Assembly (NCBI GenBank): GCA_016204425.1
Contig: JACQKR010000036.1
Location: 1-40,579 of the forward strand
From: Candidatus Levyibacteriota bacterium
GTDB taxonomy: Bacteria > Patescibacteriota > Microgenomatia > Levybacterales > UBA12049
Reading direction: 5' to 3'
DNA length: 40,579 nucleotides
The position numbers and the translations under genes were made by a program. This document shows positions 1 to 6,577 of this stretch, in pieces. Below the pieces are notes generated by a model. That model was not told the origin of the DNA. It did not search any database and saw only the letters and a list, made by a program, of their open reading frames with translations. Position 1 is the stretch's first letter. Every line of letters begins with the position of its first letter.

Positions 1-4
1 CTCG

Positions 5-33
5 TTGACAGCTTCAAGAAAGTTCATTAAACT
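5..33 (+). promoter_or_regulatory. Predicted promoter of the Rrf2-SUF operon
   Basis: TTGACA at 5-10, a 17-nt spacer and TAAACT at 28-33 form a sigma70-like promoter. The predicted start near 40 leaves a leader of about 20 nt before the ATG at 60. An AAACT...AGTTT inverted repeat at about 40-55 lies between promoter and start codon and could be an autoregulatory operator for the Rrf2 protein; that last point is inference. Confidence 0.55.
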
Positions 34-59
34 TATACAAACTTACTATTAGTTTCGAT

Positions 60-494
60 ATGATACATTTTTCCCGAGATGAAGATTACGCTGTCATTCT
101 GGTCAATACTCTTGCCAAGCAGCACAAAAAACGTCTTGTTCCTTTATCGGAAGTAGCAAAACAGTATAATATTTCTCTTTTTTATCTTCGCAATCTTGCG
201 AATAAACTTGTACATAAAGGGGTGATCAAAGCAGTTGAAGGGAAAAAGGGTGGCTACTTTCTTCAGAAGGACCCGAAACGAATAACTATTGGAGAAATAC
301 TAGAAACTTTTTCCAGAAAGCCAATGCTTGAGTGTTGCAGTATCGGGAGCAAGACAGGAACATGTGATAAGGTCGACTTTTGCGAAACCGGTCATATTTG
401 GAGAAAACTCCATGATGAGTTCTTCAAGAAAATTGCTCGACTGAGCATCTCAGATTTTATGGCGTTAAGGAGAGAAAAACATGCTACTTCTTAA
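60..494 (+). CDS. Rrf2/IscR-family transcriptional regulator
   Basis: This 144-residue protein has the Rrf2 layout: an N-terminal winged helix (about residues 1-70, with the wing motif GKKGGYFL at 62-69) and a cysteine cluster. C92, C93, C102, C108 and H112 match the Cys3-His pattern with which IscR holds a [2Fe-2S] cluster, although the spacing between the first cysteines and C102 is longer than in IscR. It is the first gene before sufC and overlaps it by 14 nt, so it is probably a cluster-sensing regulator of this SUF operon. Family assignment is firm; the sensed signal is inferred from the cysteines and the position. Confidence 0.9.
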   Translation: MIHFSRDEDYAVILVNTLAKQHKKRLVPLSEVAKQYNISLFYLRNLANKLVHKGVIKAVEGKKGGYFLQKDPKRITIGEILETFSRKPMLECCSIGSKTGTCDKVDFCETGHIWRKLHDEFFKKIARLSISDFMALRREKHATS

Positions 495-1227
495 AAATTT
501 TCAATCGTCAGTAGATAAAAAAGAGATTCTTAAAGGAATCGATTTGGCAGTCAATCCAGGGGAAATCCATGTGATTATGGGTCCGAACGGATCAGGGAAG
601 ACAACACTCGCAATGAGTCTGATGGGACACCCGGGATATAATATCAAATTTCAAATGGCAAATTTCAAATATCAAATAAACGGAAATGATATGGTTAATT
701 TGTCTCCTGAGGAGAGGGCAATGGCAGGGCTGTTTGTTTCATTTCAGTCACCTGTTGAAATATCTGGTATCTCATTTCTTGCTTTCCTGAGAACGGCAGT
801 AAAAGCTCTTCGACCGGATGAAAAGATTCCGCTCTCACAATTCAAAGAATCAGTGAAACAAGCACTTCATGCAGTTTCGCTTGATGAAAGTTTCATGCAG
901 CGATCGGTCAATGAGGGGTTCTCGGGCGGTGAAAAAAAACGGGCGGAAATAGCACAGCTTTTGGTGTTAAGACCAAAATTCGCAATTCTTGATGAAATCG
1001 ACTCAGGACTTGACGTTGATAGCCTCAGGATACTTGCAGCAGTAGTGAAGAATATCGTAGAAGACAAAAGGTGTGGCATGGTTATTATTACGCATTACCA
1101 GAGGATGTTTCAGTATCTTACGCCTCAAAAAGTGCATGTATTGATTGATGGAAAAATCAAAAAATCAGGAGGCATGGAATTGGTTCGCGAGATTGAAAGG
1201 GGAGGATATGCAGCCCTCCTTCGCTAA
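481..1227 (+). CDS. sufC: Fe-S assembly ATPase SufC
   Basis: SufC is the ABC-type ATPase of the SufBCD scaffold that builds Fe-S clusters in the cytoplasm. In the 248 residues, the Walker A motif GPNGSGKTT (34-42), the signature FSGGEKKR (147-154) and Walker B FAILDEID (167-174) are intact. The start has a strong AAGGAG ribosome site 8 nt upstream. After the conserved MGHPGY, nucleotides 645-679 are five tandem CAAATNN heptamers encoding a loop (about residues 54-67) that is a few residues longer and more Asn/Gln-rich than the usual SufC loop before LSPEERA. This looks like repeat DNA domesticated into a surface loop. Followed directly by sufB. Confidence 0.96.
   Translation: MLLLKNFQSSVDKKEILKGIDLAVNPGEIHVIMGPNGSGKTTLAMSLMGHPGYNIKFQMANFKYQINGNDMVNLSPEERAMAGLFVSFQSPVEISGISFLAFLRTAVKALRPDEKIPLSQFKESVKQALHAVSLDESFMQRSVNEGFSGGEKKRAEIAQLLVLRPKFAILDEIDSGLDVDSLRILAAVVKNIVEDKRCGMVIITHYQRMFQYLTPQKVHVLIDGKIKKSGGMELVREIERGGYAALLR
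645..679 (+). repeat. Five CAAATNN heptamers inside sufC
   Basis: Units CAAATTT, CAAATGG, CAAATTT, CAAATAT and CAAATAA lie head to tail within the sufC reading frame. The same unit recurs five times in recJ (24985-25019), and related CAA-led heptamers occur in sufS and in two intergenic blocks. Confidence 0.75.
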
Positions 1228-1253
1228 AGCTTCGGAAGGGCAAGCAGTTTGAT

Positions 1254-2642
1254 ATGCAAAGTCTTGATGTTAATTACCAGTTTGGTTTCCATGATGATAT
1301 AACGCCATTTTTTTCAACGCCAAAAGGCTTATCCGAAAATATCGTACGGGAGATATCGGGCATGAAACAGGAGCCGGAATGGATGCTTCAGAAAAGACTT
1401 GCAGCCCTGAATATATTTTATGCAAAACAAATGCCACCGTGGGGCGGTGATCTTTCTCGTATAGATTTTGACAATATTTATTACTATGTGAAGCCGACAG
1501 ACAAGCAGGGAAGAACCTGGGACGATGTACCCAGTGAAATAAAAAATACGTTTGAAAAAATTGGTATTCCGGAAGCGGAGCGAAAGTTCCTCTCAGGCGT
1601 TGGTGCGCAGTATGATTCGGAGGTCGTCTATCACAGTATCTCAAAAATGTTAGAAAAAAAAGGGGTTATTTTTGTCGATACCGATACGGCAGTTAAAAAA
1701 TATCCGGAGCTGGTAAAGCAATATTTCGGCACCATAATTCCGGCTGCAGATAATAAGTTTGCAGCGCTAAACACCGCTACCTGGTCAGGAGGATCGTTTA
1801 TCTACGTTCCAAAAGGTGTCCGGGTCGAGCTTCCCTTGCAAGCATATTTCAGAATCAATGCCAAAAACATGGGTCAGTTTGAGCGCACGCTTATTATTGC
1901 AGATGAGGGGTCATATGTGCATTATGTAGAAGGTTGTACCGCGCCTATTTTTACCACGGATTCTCTTCATGCTGCCGTGGTTGAAATTGTCGTCAAGAAA
2001 GGAGCCCGGGTACGATACACGACAATTCAAAACTGGAGCAAAAATGTCTATAACTTAGTCACGAAACGGATGTTTGTTGAGGAGGAAGGAATCGGCGAGT
2101 GGATTGATGGAAATCTCGGCAGTCAACTGACAATGAAGTATCCGTCTGTGTATTTGAAAGGAAGAAAGGCACGAGGAGAAGTACTATCTCTTGCATTTGC
2201 AGGGGCGGGACAGCACCAAGATGCGGGGGGGAAAGCTATTCATCTTGCTCCTGAAACAAGCTCTGCTATTACTTCAAAATCAGTGTGTAAAGATGGTGGC
2301 CGGACATCATATAGAGGACTCCTCAAAGTGATAAAGGGAGCAGAGAATTGCAAGTCGACCGTACGGTGTGATGCACTCATTCTTGATTCACTCAGCCGTT
2401 CCGATACCTATCCGACAATGGATATTGGTGAGGAGCGGGTGACGATCGGGCATGAAGCATCTGTTTCGAGAATTGGAGAAGAGCAGCTCTTTTATTTTCA
2501 ATCCCGTGGCATGTCGCAGCAGCAAGCAGAAGTGATGATCGTGAACGGATTTATGGAACCGATTGTGAAAGAGCTTCCTATGGAGTATGCGGTTGAGCTC
2601 AATCGACTAATACAGTTAGAAATGACTGGCTCGGTTGGTTAG
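1254..2642 (+). CDS. sufB: Fe-S assembly scaffold SufB
   Basis: SufB is the scaffold subunit of the SufBCD complex, on which nascent [4Fe-4S] clusters form. The 462-residue length matches the family. The C-terminal core is recognisable: RCDALILDSLSRSDTYP contains the cysteine equivalent to E. coli Cys405, and IGHEAS holds the histidine at the SufB-SufD interface. The N-terminal helical part and the segment after WSGGSFIYVPKGV, leading into the beta-helix, are typical. It lies 26 nt after sufC and before a half-length sufD. The Shine-Dalgarno is weak (GGAAGGG about 15 nt upstream), consistent with an internal operon gene. Confidence 0.96.
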   Translation: MQSLDVNYQFGFHDDITPFFSTPKGLSENIVREISGMKQEPEWMLQKRLAALNIFYAKQMPPWGGDLSRIDFDNIYYYVKPTDKQGRTWDDVPSEIKNTFEKIGIPEAERKFLSGVGAQYDSEVVYHSISKMLEKKGVIFVDTDTAVKKYPELVKQYFGTIIPAADNKFAALNTATWSGGSFIYVPKGVRVELPLQAYFRINAKNMGQFERTLIIADEGSYVHYVEGCTAPIFTTDSLHAAVVEIVVKKGARVRYTTIQNWSKNVYNLVTKRMFVEEEGIGEWIDGNLGSQLTMKYPSVYLKGRKARGEVLSLAFAGAGQHQDAGGKAIHLAPETSSAITSKSVCKDGGRTSYRGLLKVIKGAENCKSTVRCDALILDSLSRSDTYPTMDIGEERVTIGHEASVSRIGEEQLFYFQSRGMSQQQAEVMIVNGFMEPIVKELPMEYAVELNRLIQLEMTGSVG

Positions 2643-2681
2643 TGAGTCGGGGTCCTAATATCTGCCACCCCTTCTTAAATA

Positions 2682-3251
2682 ATGAAAAAGATAGAGTTAG
2701 TACTTAAAAAAAACGAAGAAAAAATTCTGCCTGTCATTTGGATTGATGACGATGAGACTGAAATACATCTTGCTGCACGGTTAGTCGGAGATGGAGCGAA
2801 ACTGACCGTTCTCGGACTCTTTTTTGCGACTGAAAATCGAGCGGTTGTCTTCACAACAGATGTAATGCATGAAGGGAAGCATACAACGAGCCTCACAAGG
2901 ATTCGTGGTGTTTTCAAAAATAGGTCGTCGTTCAACAATGACGGTATTGTGCGGATAAGAAAAGGCGCCAAGAACGCGAACGGATTCTTCGATTCAAAAG
3001 TACTGCTTTTTGATGATGCGAAAGGAAGAAGTGTGCCATCTTTGGAGATTGATGAGAACGAGGTAAAAGCAGGACACGCCTCAACAATCGGAAGGCCTGA
3101 CGCGCTGCAGCTTCTCTATCTTCGCTCACGAGGGTTGAGCGAGGAGGAGGCAGAAAGCCTCATCGTTACAGGGTTTTTTGATCAAATCAAACGTTTATTG
3201 CCGGAAAAAGAAAGAAGAGCCGTTGAAAAGAAGCTTGGGGGCTCCGCATGA
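2682..3251 (+). CDS. sufD: Short SufD-like Fe-S assembly protein
   Basis: This 189-residue protein carries only the C-terminal part of the SufB/SufD family. It includes a beta-helix segment, the VKAGHASTIGRPDALQLLYL motif containing the conserved GHAS histidine, and the RSRGLSEEEAESLIVTGFF tail. Bacterial SufD is usually about 400 residues, so the N-terminal half is absent. It sits where sufD is expected, between sufB and sufS, and overlaps sufS by 4 nt (ATGA). It most likely pairs with SufB as a minimal partner. The frame is intact with no sign of decay, so I read it as a genuinely short form rather than a pseudogene. Confidence 0.85.
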   Translation: MKKIELVLKKNEEKILPVIWIDDDETEIHLAARLVGDGAKLTVLGLFFATENRAVVFTTDVMHEGKHTTSLTRIRGVFKNRSSFNNDGIVRIRKGAKNANGFFDSKVLLFDDAKGRSVPSLEIDENEVKAGHASTIGRPDALQLLYLRSRGLSEEEAESLIVTGFFDQIKRLLPEKERRAVEKKLGGSA

Positions 3252-4465
3252 AGGATATAAAGAAACAGTTTCCAATTTTTCAAAATAGACAATTGATATA
3301 CCTTGACTCTGCTGCAACAAGTCAAAAGCCTGTTATGGTTCTTGATGCGGTACGTGCGTATTACGAATCATATAACGCAAACATTCATCGAGGACTCTAC
3401 CCTATTGCGGAGCAAGCGACAAAGAAAGTTGAAGAAGTACGCCAAAAGGTCGCAAAATTCATCAACGCAAGACGTCCGGAAGAAATAATTTTTACCAAAA
3501 GTGCCACAGAGGCCGTTAATTTAGTGATGTATACATGGGGTAGGGAAAATATTGATCAGGGGGATATTGTCGTGACAACCATTATGGAGCATCACAGCAA
3601 TTTTGTGCCATGGCAGCAACTCGCAAAGGAAAAAGGAGCAAAATTTCACGTGCTTGATATGGACGAAAATTCTCAAATTTCAATCCTCAATTTCCAAGCA
3701 AATATCAACTTTAAAAAAACAAAAATTATTGCAATAACCTACATTTCTAACATGCTTGGAACGATTAATCCGCTAAAAGAGCTTATTGCTACGGTAAGAA
3801 AAGAAAATCCAGAAATTGTAGTTATCGTCGATGCTGCCCAAGCCGTTCCGCATAAACCGGTTGATGTCCAAGCGTTGGATTGTGATTTTTTGGTTTTTTC
3901 AGGGCACAAAATGCTTGCTGAGACAGGGATTGGTGTGCTGTATGCAAAAAAAGAATTATTGGAAGCAATGCCGCCGTTTCTCTATGGAGGGGATATGATA
4001 CGCGAGGTCGCAATCGAAAAAACCACATTTGCCGGGCTTCCTAATAAATTTGAAGCGGGAACCATCAATATTGCGGGCATCGTGAGTCTTGGTGCGGCAA
4101 TTGATTTTCTCAATGCGATTGGCATGGATCGTATTCAAGAGCACGAAAAAACACTTACGAAGTATTGCATGGAAGCGTTACAAAATGTTGATGGCATTAC
4201 TGTTTTTGGCCCAAGGGATCTTCTCGCACGAAGCGGCGTCGTTTCATTTACCATAGACGGGATTCATCCCCACGATGCCGCACAGATCCTGGGAGATATG
4301 AATATCTGTGTCCGCTCGGGGCATCATTGCACAATGCCTCTGCATACGCGCTTAGGAGTTCCAGCGTCAACCCGGGCAAGCTTTTATATATACAATGACG
4401 AACAAGATATCGATGCGTTCATTTCGGGAATAAAGAAAGTAAAGAAAATTTTTCAATCGAAGTGA
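3248..4465 (+). CDS. sufS: Cysteine desulfurase SufS
   Basis: A PLP-dependent group II cysteine desulfurase that takes sulfur from cysteine as a persulfide for Fe-S assembly. In the 405 residues, the PLP lysine is K221 (SGHKM) and the persulfide cysteine is C361 (RSGHHCTMPLH). The aspartate of VDAAQAV (195) and the MEHHSN motif (113-118) are also present. Residues about 141-157 (NSQISILNFQANINF) are encoded by CAA-led heptamer repeats where the family usually has a charged helix, the same kind of repeat insertion as in sufC. Start overlaps sufD; SufU, its usual sulfur-acceptor partner, lies 1 kb downstream. Confidence 0.96.
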   Translation: MKDIKKQFPIFQNRQLIYLDSAATSQKPVMVLDAVRAYYESYNANIHRGLYPIAEQATKKVEEVRQKVAKFINARRPEEIIFTKSATEAVNLVMYTWGRENIDQGDIVVTTIMEHHSNFVPWQQLAKEKGAKFHVLDMDENSQISILNFQANINFKKTKIIAITYISNMLGTINPLKELIATVRKENPEIVVIVDAAQAVPHKPVDVQALDCDFLVFSGHKMLAETGIGVLYAKKELLEAMPPFLYGGDMIREVAIEKTTFAGLPNKFEAGTINIAGIVSLGAAIDFLNAIGMDRIQEHEKTLTKYCMEALQNVDGITVFGPRDLLARSGVVSFTIDGIHPHDAAQILGDMNICVRSGHHCTMPLHTRLGVPASTRASFYIYNDEQDIDAFISGIKKVKKIFQSK

Positions 4466-4495
4466 CATTAATTTTTTTCTGAGCCTCTAAAGTGG

Positions 4496-4501
4496 TAGAA
4501 T
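4496..4501 (+). promoter_or_regulatory. -10 box placing the start on the ATG (leaderless)
   Basis: TAGAAT ends exactly 6 nt before the ATG at 4508, so the usual +1 coincides with the A of the start codon. There is no Shine-Dalgarno and no good -35 element. The same layout recurs at many first-in-operon genes of the window. Confidence 0.45.
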
Positions 4502-4507
4502 ACTCAC

Positions 4508-4795
4508 ATGCCAACACTTGAAGATTTTGAAAAACGATTAGAAAAAATTGAAGATCGAAACAGGAAAGTAGAGACGGATAAGGCGTGGGAAACGAGCTAC
4601 ATGAGAAAAGGTTTGTTGATCCTTTTTACCTATATTGCGATTGGATTATATCTTAATGTTATAGGTATACAAAACCCGTGGATTAATGCGATTGTTCCTG
4701 CAATTGGATTTTTCCTCTCTACCCTCACACTTCCATTTTTCAAGGATTTGTGGCGGAAATATTTTTATCAAAAATATACCACTCCGCCCCGTTAA
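4508..4795 (+). CDS. Small two-helix membrane protein
   Basis: The 95-residue protein has a charged N-terminal coiled-coil-like segment (1-32, rich in E/K/R) and two hydrophobic segments (about 35-53 and 58-77), followed by a basic tail. I recognise no family; similar short proteins are common in CPR genomes. The last six codons and the stop are supplied by a palindromic repeat that begins at 4775, so the C-terminus YTTPPR was probably acquired when the repeat landed there. It lies between sufS and a phosphatase gene; no link to Fe-S assembly is evident. Confidence 0.75.
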   Translation: MPTLEDFEKRLEKIEDRNRKVETDKAWETSYMRKGLLILFTYIAIGLYLNVIGIQNPWINAIVPAIGFFLSTLTLPFFKDLWRKYFYQKYTTPPR

Positions 4796-4816
4796 ACGGG
4801 GCTCCGTTGGGTATTA
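4775..4816 (+). repeat. Dispersed hairpin element, copy 1
   Basis: TATACCACTCCGCCCCG, a short loop, then CGGGGCTCCGTTGGGTATTA. Inner arms GCCCCG/CGGGGC and outer ATACC/GGGTAT form a nested hairpin. A near-identical copy is at 20883-20929. This copy provides the stop codon of the upstream gene and may also act as a terminator, although no clean T-tract follows. Confidence 0.7.
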
Positions 4817-4847
4817 CACATTGTTTTGATTTTAGAGGAGTTTAGTT

Positions 4848-5483
4848 ATGGATACGACGAAACAATATTGCACGATATATATCGTGCGACATGGTGAAAC
4901 AACAGCGAATGCTTCGGGGATACTTGGTTTGGATACCGATCTTACTGAAAAAGGGAAACAGCAAGCATCCTCTTTGCGAGACAGGTTCAAGAACATTGCC
5001 TTTGCGGCAGTCTACGCCTCAGATCTGGTTCGTACCCAGCAAACAGCTGAGATTCTTAACCTGGAGCGGAAATTGGCAGTTAATGTGTCTGCGCTTATTC
5101 GGGAACGCAACTACGGCAGTATGGAAGGGAGTGACGAAGAGATCTATAAAAAGCGAATCAGGGAATATCTTACAAGAATGGAAGCGCTTTCTGATGAAGA
5201 ACGATGGAAATTTCGTTTTCTTCCCGATATGGAAACAGAGGAGGAAGCTGTTTCACGGTTTATCCGATTTGCCCGTGAAGTTGCCGTCGCATACTCCGGA
5301 AAACATGTTTTACTCGTTTCACATGGGAATGTCATGAGGACGTTCCTCATTCATCTCGGGTTCGCGACGTATCGGGAACTTCCGACAGGATCAATTGAAA
5401 ACACCGGATACATCAAGCTTCGTTCTGACGGAGTAGATTTCTTCATCGATGAGACAGTGAGAATACACAAAAGCAATGGATAA
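4848..5483 (+). CDS. Histidine phosphatase (phosphoglycerate-mutase-like)
   Basis: This 211-residue protein has the histidine phosphatase signature IVRHGETTAN near residues 12-21, with the nucleophilic histidine in RHG. It also has the ASDLVRTQQTAEIL arginine motif (about 58-71), an acid motif NYGSMEG, and the second catalytic histidine in VSHGNVMRTF (about 161). Members include cofactor-dependent phosphoglycerate mutases and broad phosphatases such as CobC or GpmB; the sequence does not choose among them. It has a good GAGGAG ribosome site and overlaps sufU by 8 nt, so the two are co-translated. Confidence 0.9.
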   Translation: MDTTKQYCTIYIVRHGETTANASGILGLDTDLTEKGKQQASSLRDRFKNIAFAAVYASDLVRTQQTAEILNLERKLAVNVSALIRERNYGSMEGSDEEIYKKRIREYLTRMEALSDEERWKFRFLPDMETEEEAVSRFIRFAREVAVAYSGKHVLLVSHGNVMRTFLIHLGFATYRELPTGSIENTGYIKLRSDGVDFFIDETVRIHKSNG

Positions 5484-5838
5484 TTATTTATATAGAGAAG
5501 AAATACTGGATCACTACAAAGATCCGCATAATTTTGGAAAGCCACATACTTTTGATATATCGTCGATGCAATATAATCCTTTCTGTGGCGATGAAATTGA
5601 GCTATTTGTGAGCACGGAGGACGATACTGTTCGTGACATTCATTTTAAAGGAAAAGGGTGTGCGATTAGTCTTGCGGCAGCGTCCATGCTGACTGATTTT
5701 GCAAAGGGGAAGAAAAAAACTGCATTGACAAAATTTAGCCAACACGATATGCTTGACCTGTTAGAAATTGAGCTGTCAGAAACGAGGAAAAAGTGCGCGC
5801 TACTTGGGTGGGCTGTGTTGCAAGACTGCCTAAAATAG
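5476..5838 (+). CDS. sufU: SufU/IscU-type Fe-S scaffold or sulfur acceptor
   Basis: This 120-residue protein is of the NifU N-terminal (IscU/SufU) family. The three ligand cysteines are C37 (NPFCGDE, with D39), C62 (GKGCAIS) and C107 (RKKCALL). There is an extra C118 near the end. SufU-type proteins take persulfide sulfur from SufS via a bound zinc, whereas IscU acts as a scaffold; the pairing with sufS favours the SufU role. It is slightly shorter than Bacillus SufU (about 147) because the insertion before the third cysteine is short. It overlaps the upstream phosphatase and ends the SUF cluster. Confidence 0.92.
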   Translation: MDNYLYREEILDHYKDPHNFGKPHTFDISSMQYNPFCGDEIELFVSTEDDTVRDIHFKGKGCAISLAAASMLTDFAKGKKKTALTKFSQHDMLDLLEIELSETRKKCALLGWAVLQDCLK

Positions 5839-5840
5839 CT

Positions 5841-5933
5841 CAAAGTACAAAGTTGAAAGTTCAAAATTAAGGAACTTTATTTTATAAATATTTCTTGTCT
5901 AACTTTGCATTTTGCACTTTAAATTTTAAATTT
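5841..5933. repeat. Inverted blocks of CAAAGTT-type heptamers
   Basis: Direct units CAAAGTA, CAAAGTT, GAAAGTT, CAAAATT (5841-5868) face reverse-complement units AACTTTG, CATTTTG, CACTTTA, AATTTTA near 5901-5933. They can fold into a long A/T hairpin between sufU and the ferredoxin gene. A second such block is at 26877-27012 and a tandem version lies inside recJ. Confidence 0.7.
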
Positions 5934-5939
5934 ATTTGT

Positions 5940-6215
5940 ATGCCGTATAAAGTAAAAGTCGATCGAACCCTCTGCATTGGCGCTGCGTCATGTGTCGCTG
6001 TCGCGCCAAACACCTTTGATTTAGATAATGAAGGGAAAGCGGTAATTAAGAAAAAAGACGGGACAACAACATCGGATTTTGTTCGTTATGAAGATATTGC
6101 TGATGATGAAACCAATATCATGAATGCTTCGAAGTCTTGCCCGGTAAATGCGATTATTATCATCGAAGTCGATGAAAAAGGTAATGAAGTCAAGCAAGTC
6201 TGGCCGGAAGCATAA
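5940..6215 (+). CDS. Single-cluster ferredoxin
   Basis: This 91-residue protein starts at MPYKVKVDRT. Three cluster cysteines are visible: C12 and C18 in CIGAASC, and one in SCPVNAI. The usual second ligand of a CxxCxxC motif is replaced (CxxAxxC), as in ferredoxins that carry a [3Fe-4S] cluster or a [4Fe-4S] cluster with a non-Cys ligand. The acidic C-terminal half is typical. It lies just upstream of the oxidoreductase genes and is the obvious electron acceptor candidate. An in-frame upstream extension to 5895 is possible but would be encoded by repeat DNA, so I chose the ATG at 5940. Confidence 0.88.
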   Translation: MPYKVKVDRTLCIGAASCVAVAPNTFDLDNEGKAVIKKKDGTTTSDFVRYEDIADDETNIMNASKSCPVNAIIIIEVDEKGNEVKQVWPEA

Positions 6216-6299
6216 GGCACATGGTCGTCTACCACACGCTGCAAGAGACGCTCGCAAACACGCAGCCATTACTCCAAAAACACAAACCAGCTCGCTAAG

Positions 6300-6355
6300 T
6301 GAAAGTCGATCACAACTTTTAGAGCAAAACATGCTGTATAATGAATCGACTTTCA
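6300..6355 (+). promoter_or_regulatory. 11-bp inverted repeat around a TATAAT box
   Basis: TGAAAGTCGAT (6300-6310) and its reverse complement ATCGACTTTCA (6345-6355) enclose 34 nt that contain TATAAT at 6337-6342. No convincing -35 is present. The arrangement could be a promoter with a flanking operator or a hairpin in the leader of the following zinc-ribbon gene. Confidence 0.4.
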
Positions 6356-6381
6356 GTTCTCTTTCAGGTGGGCAGCCGACC

Positions 6382-6492
6382 ATGTTTCGAACCCAACCTT
6401 GTCCCGTTTGTAAAACGCCTATGGGCGATATGCCGGGGACAAGAGACGCAATTTGTAAGTCTTGCGGTTATAAGGATCCCTGCTGCGAATGA
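6382..6492 (+). CDS. 36-residue zinc-ribbon protein
   Basis: The protein starts MFRTQPCPVCKTPMG and ends KSCGYKDPCCE, so two CxxC knuckles (CPVC and CKSC) about 17 residues apart form a zinc ribbon, with an additional CC at the end. The start codon has an AGGTGG sequence about 10 nt upstream. A longer frame reaches back to 6148 but would overlap the ferredoxin gene and encodes unstructured Lys/Arg/Ser-rich sequence, so I prefer the short start. Function is unknown; stand-alone ribbons of this size are often nucleic-acid or protein binders. Confidence 0.55.
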   Translation: MFRTQPCPVCKTPMGDMPGTRDAICKSCGYKDPCCE

Positions 6493-6541
6493 ATTTATCT
6501 CGCTTTTCGATATAGCAATAATACACATATGAATCCAACGG

Positions 6542-6571
6542 TTGTTTGTCGGCTTTTCTTTCATCTATAAT
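6542..6571 (+). promoter_or_regulatory. Leaderless promoter of korA
   Basis: TTGTTT (6542-6547), an 18-nt spacer and TATAAT (6566-6571). The predicted +1 is 6578, the A of the ATG. No Shine-Dalgarno precedes this ATG. Confidence 0.5.
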
Positions 6572-6577
6572 ACTTGT

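Noticed and set aside
1270..1644. Long antisense frames opposite sufB and other conserved genes
   Set aside because: They are mirror frames of strongly conserved proteins with no start signals.
6148..6381. N-terminal extension of the zinc-ribbon protein back to 6148
   Set aside because: It overlaps the ferredoxin gene in another frame and encodes low-complexity basic sequence.
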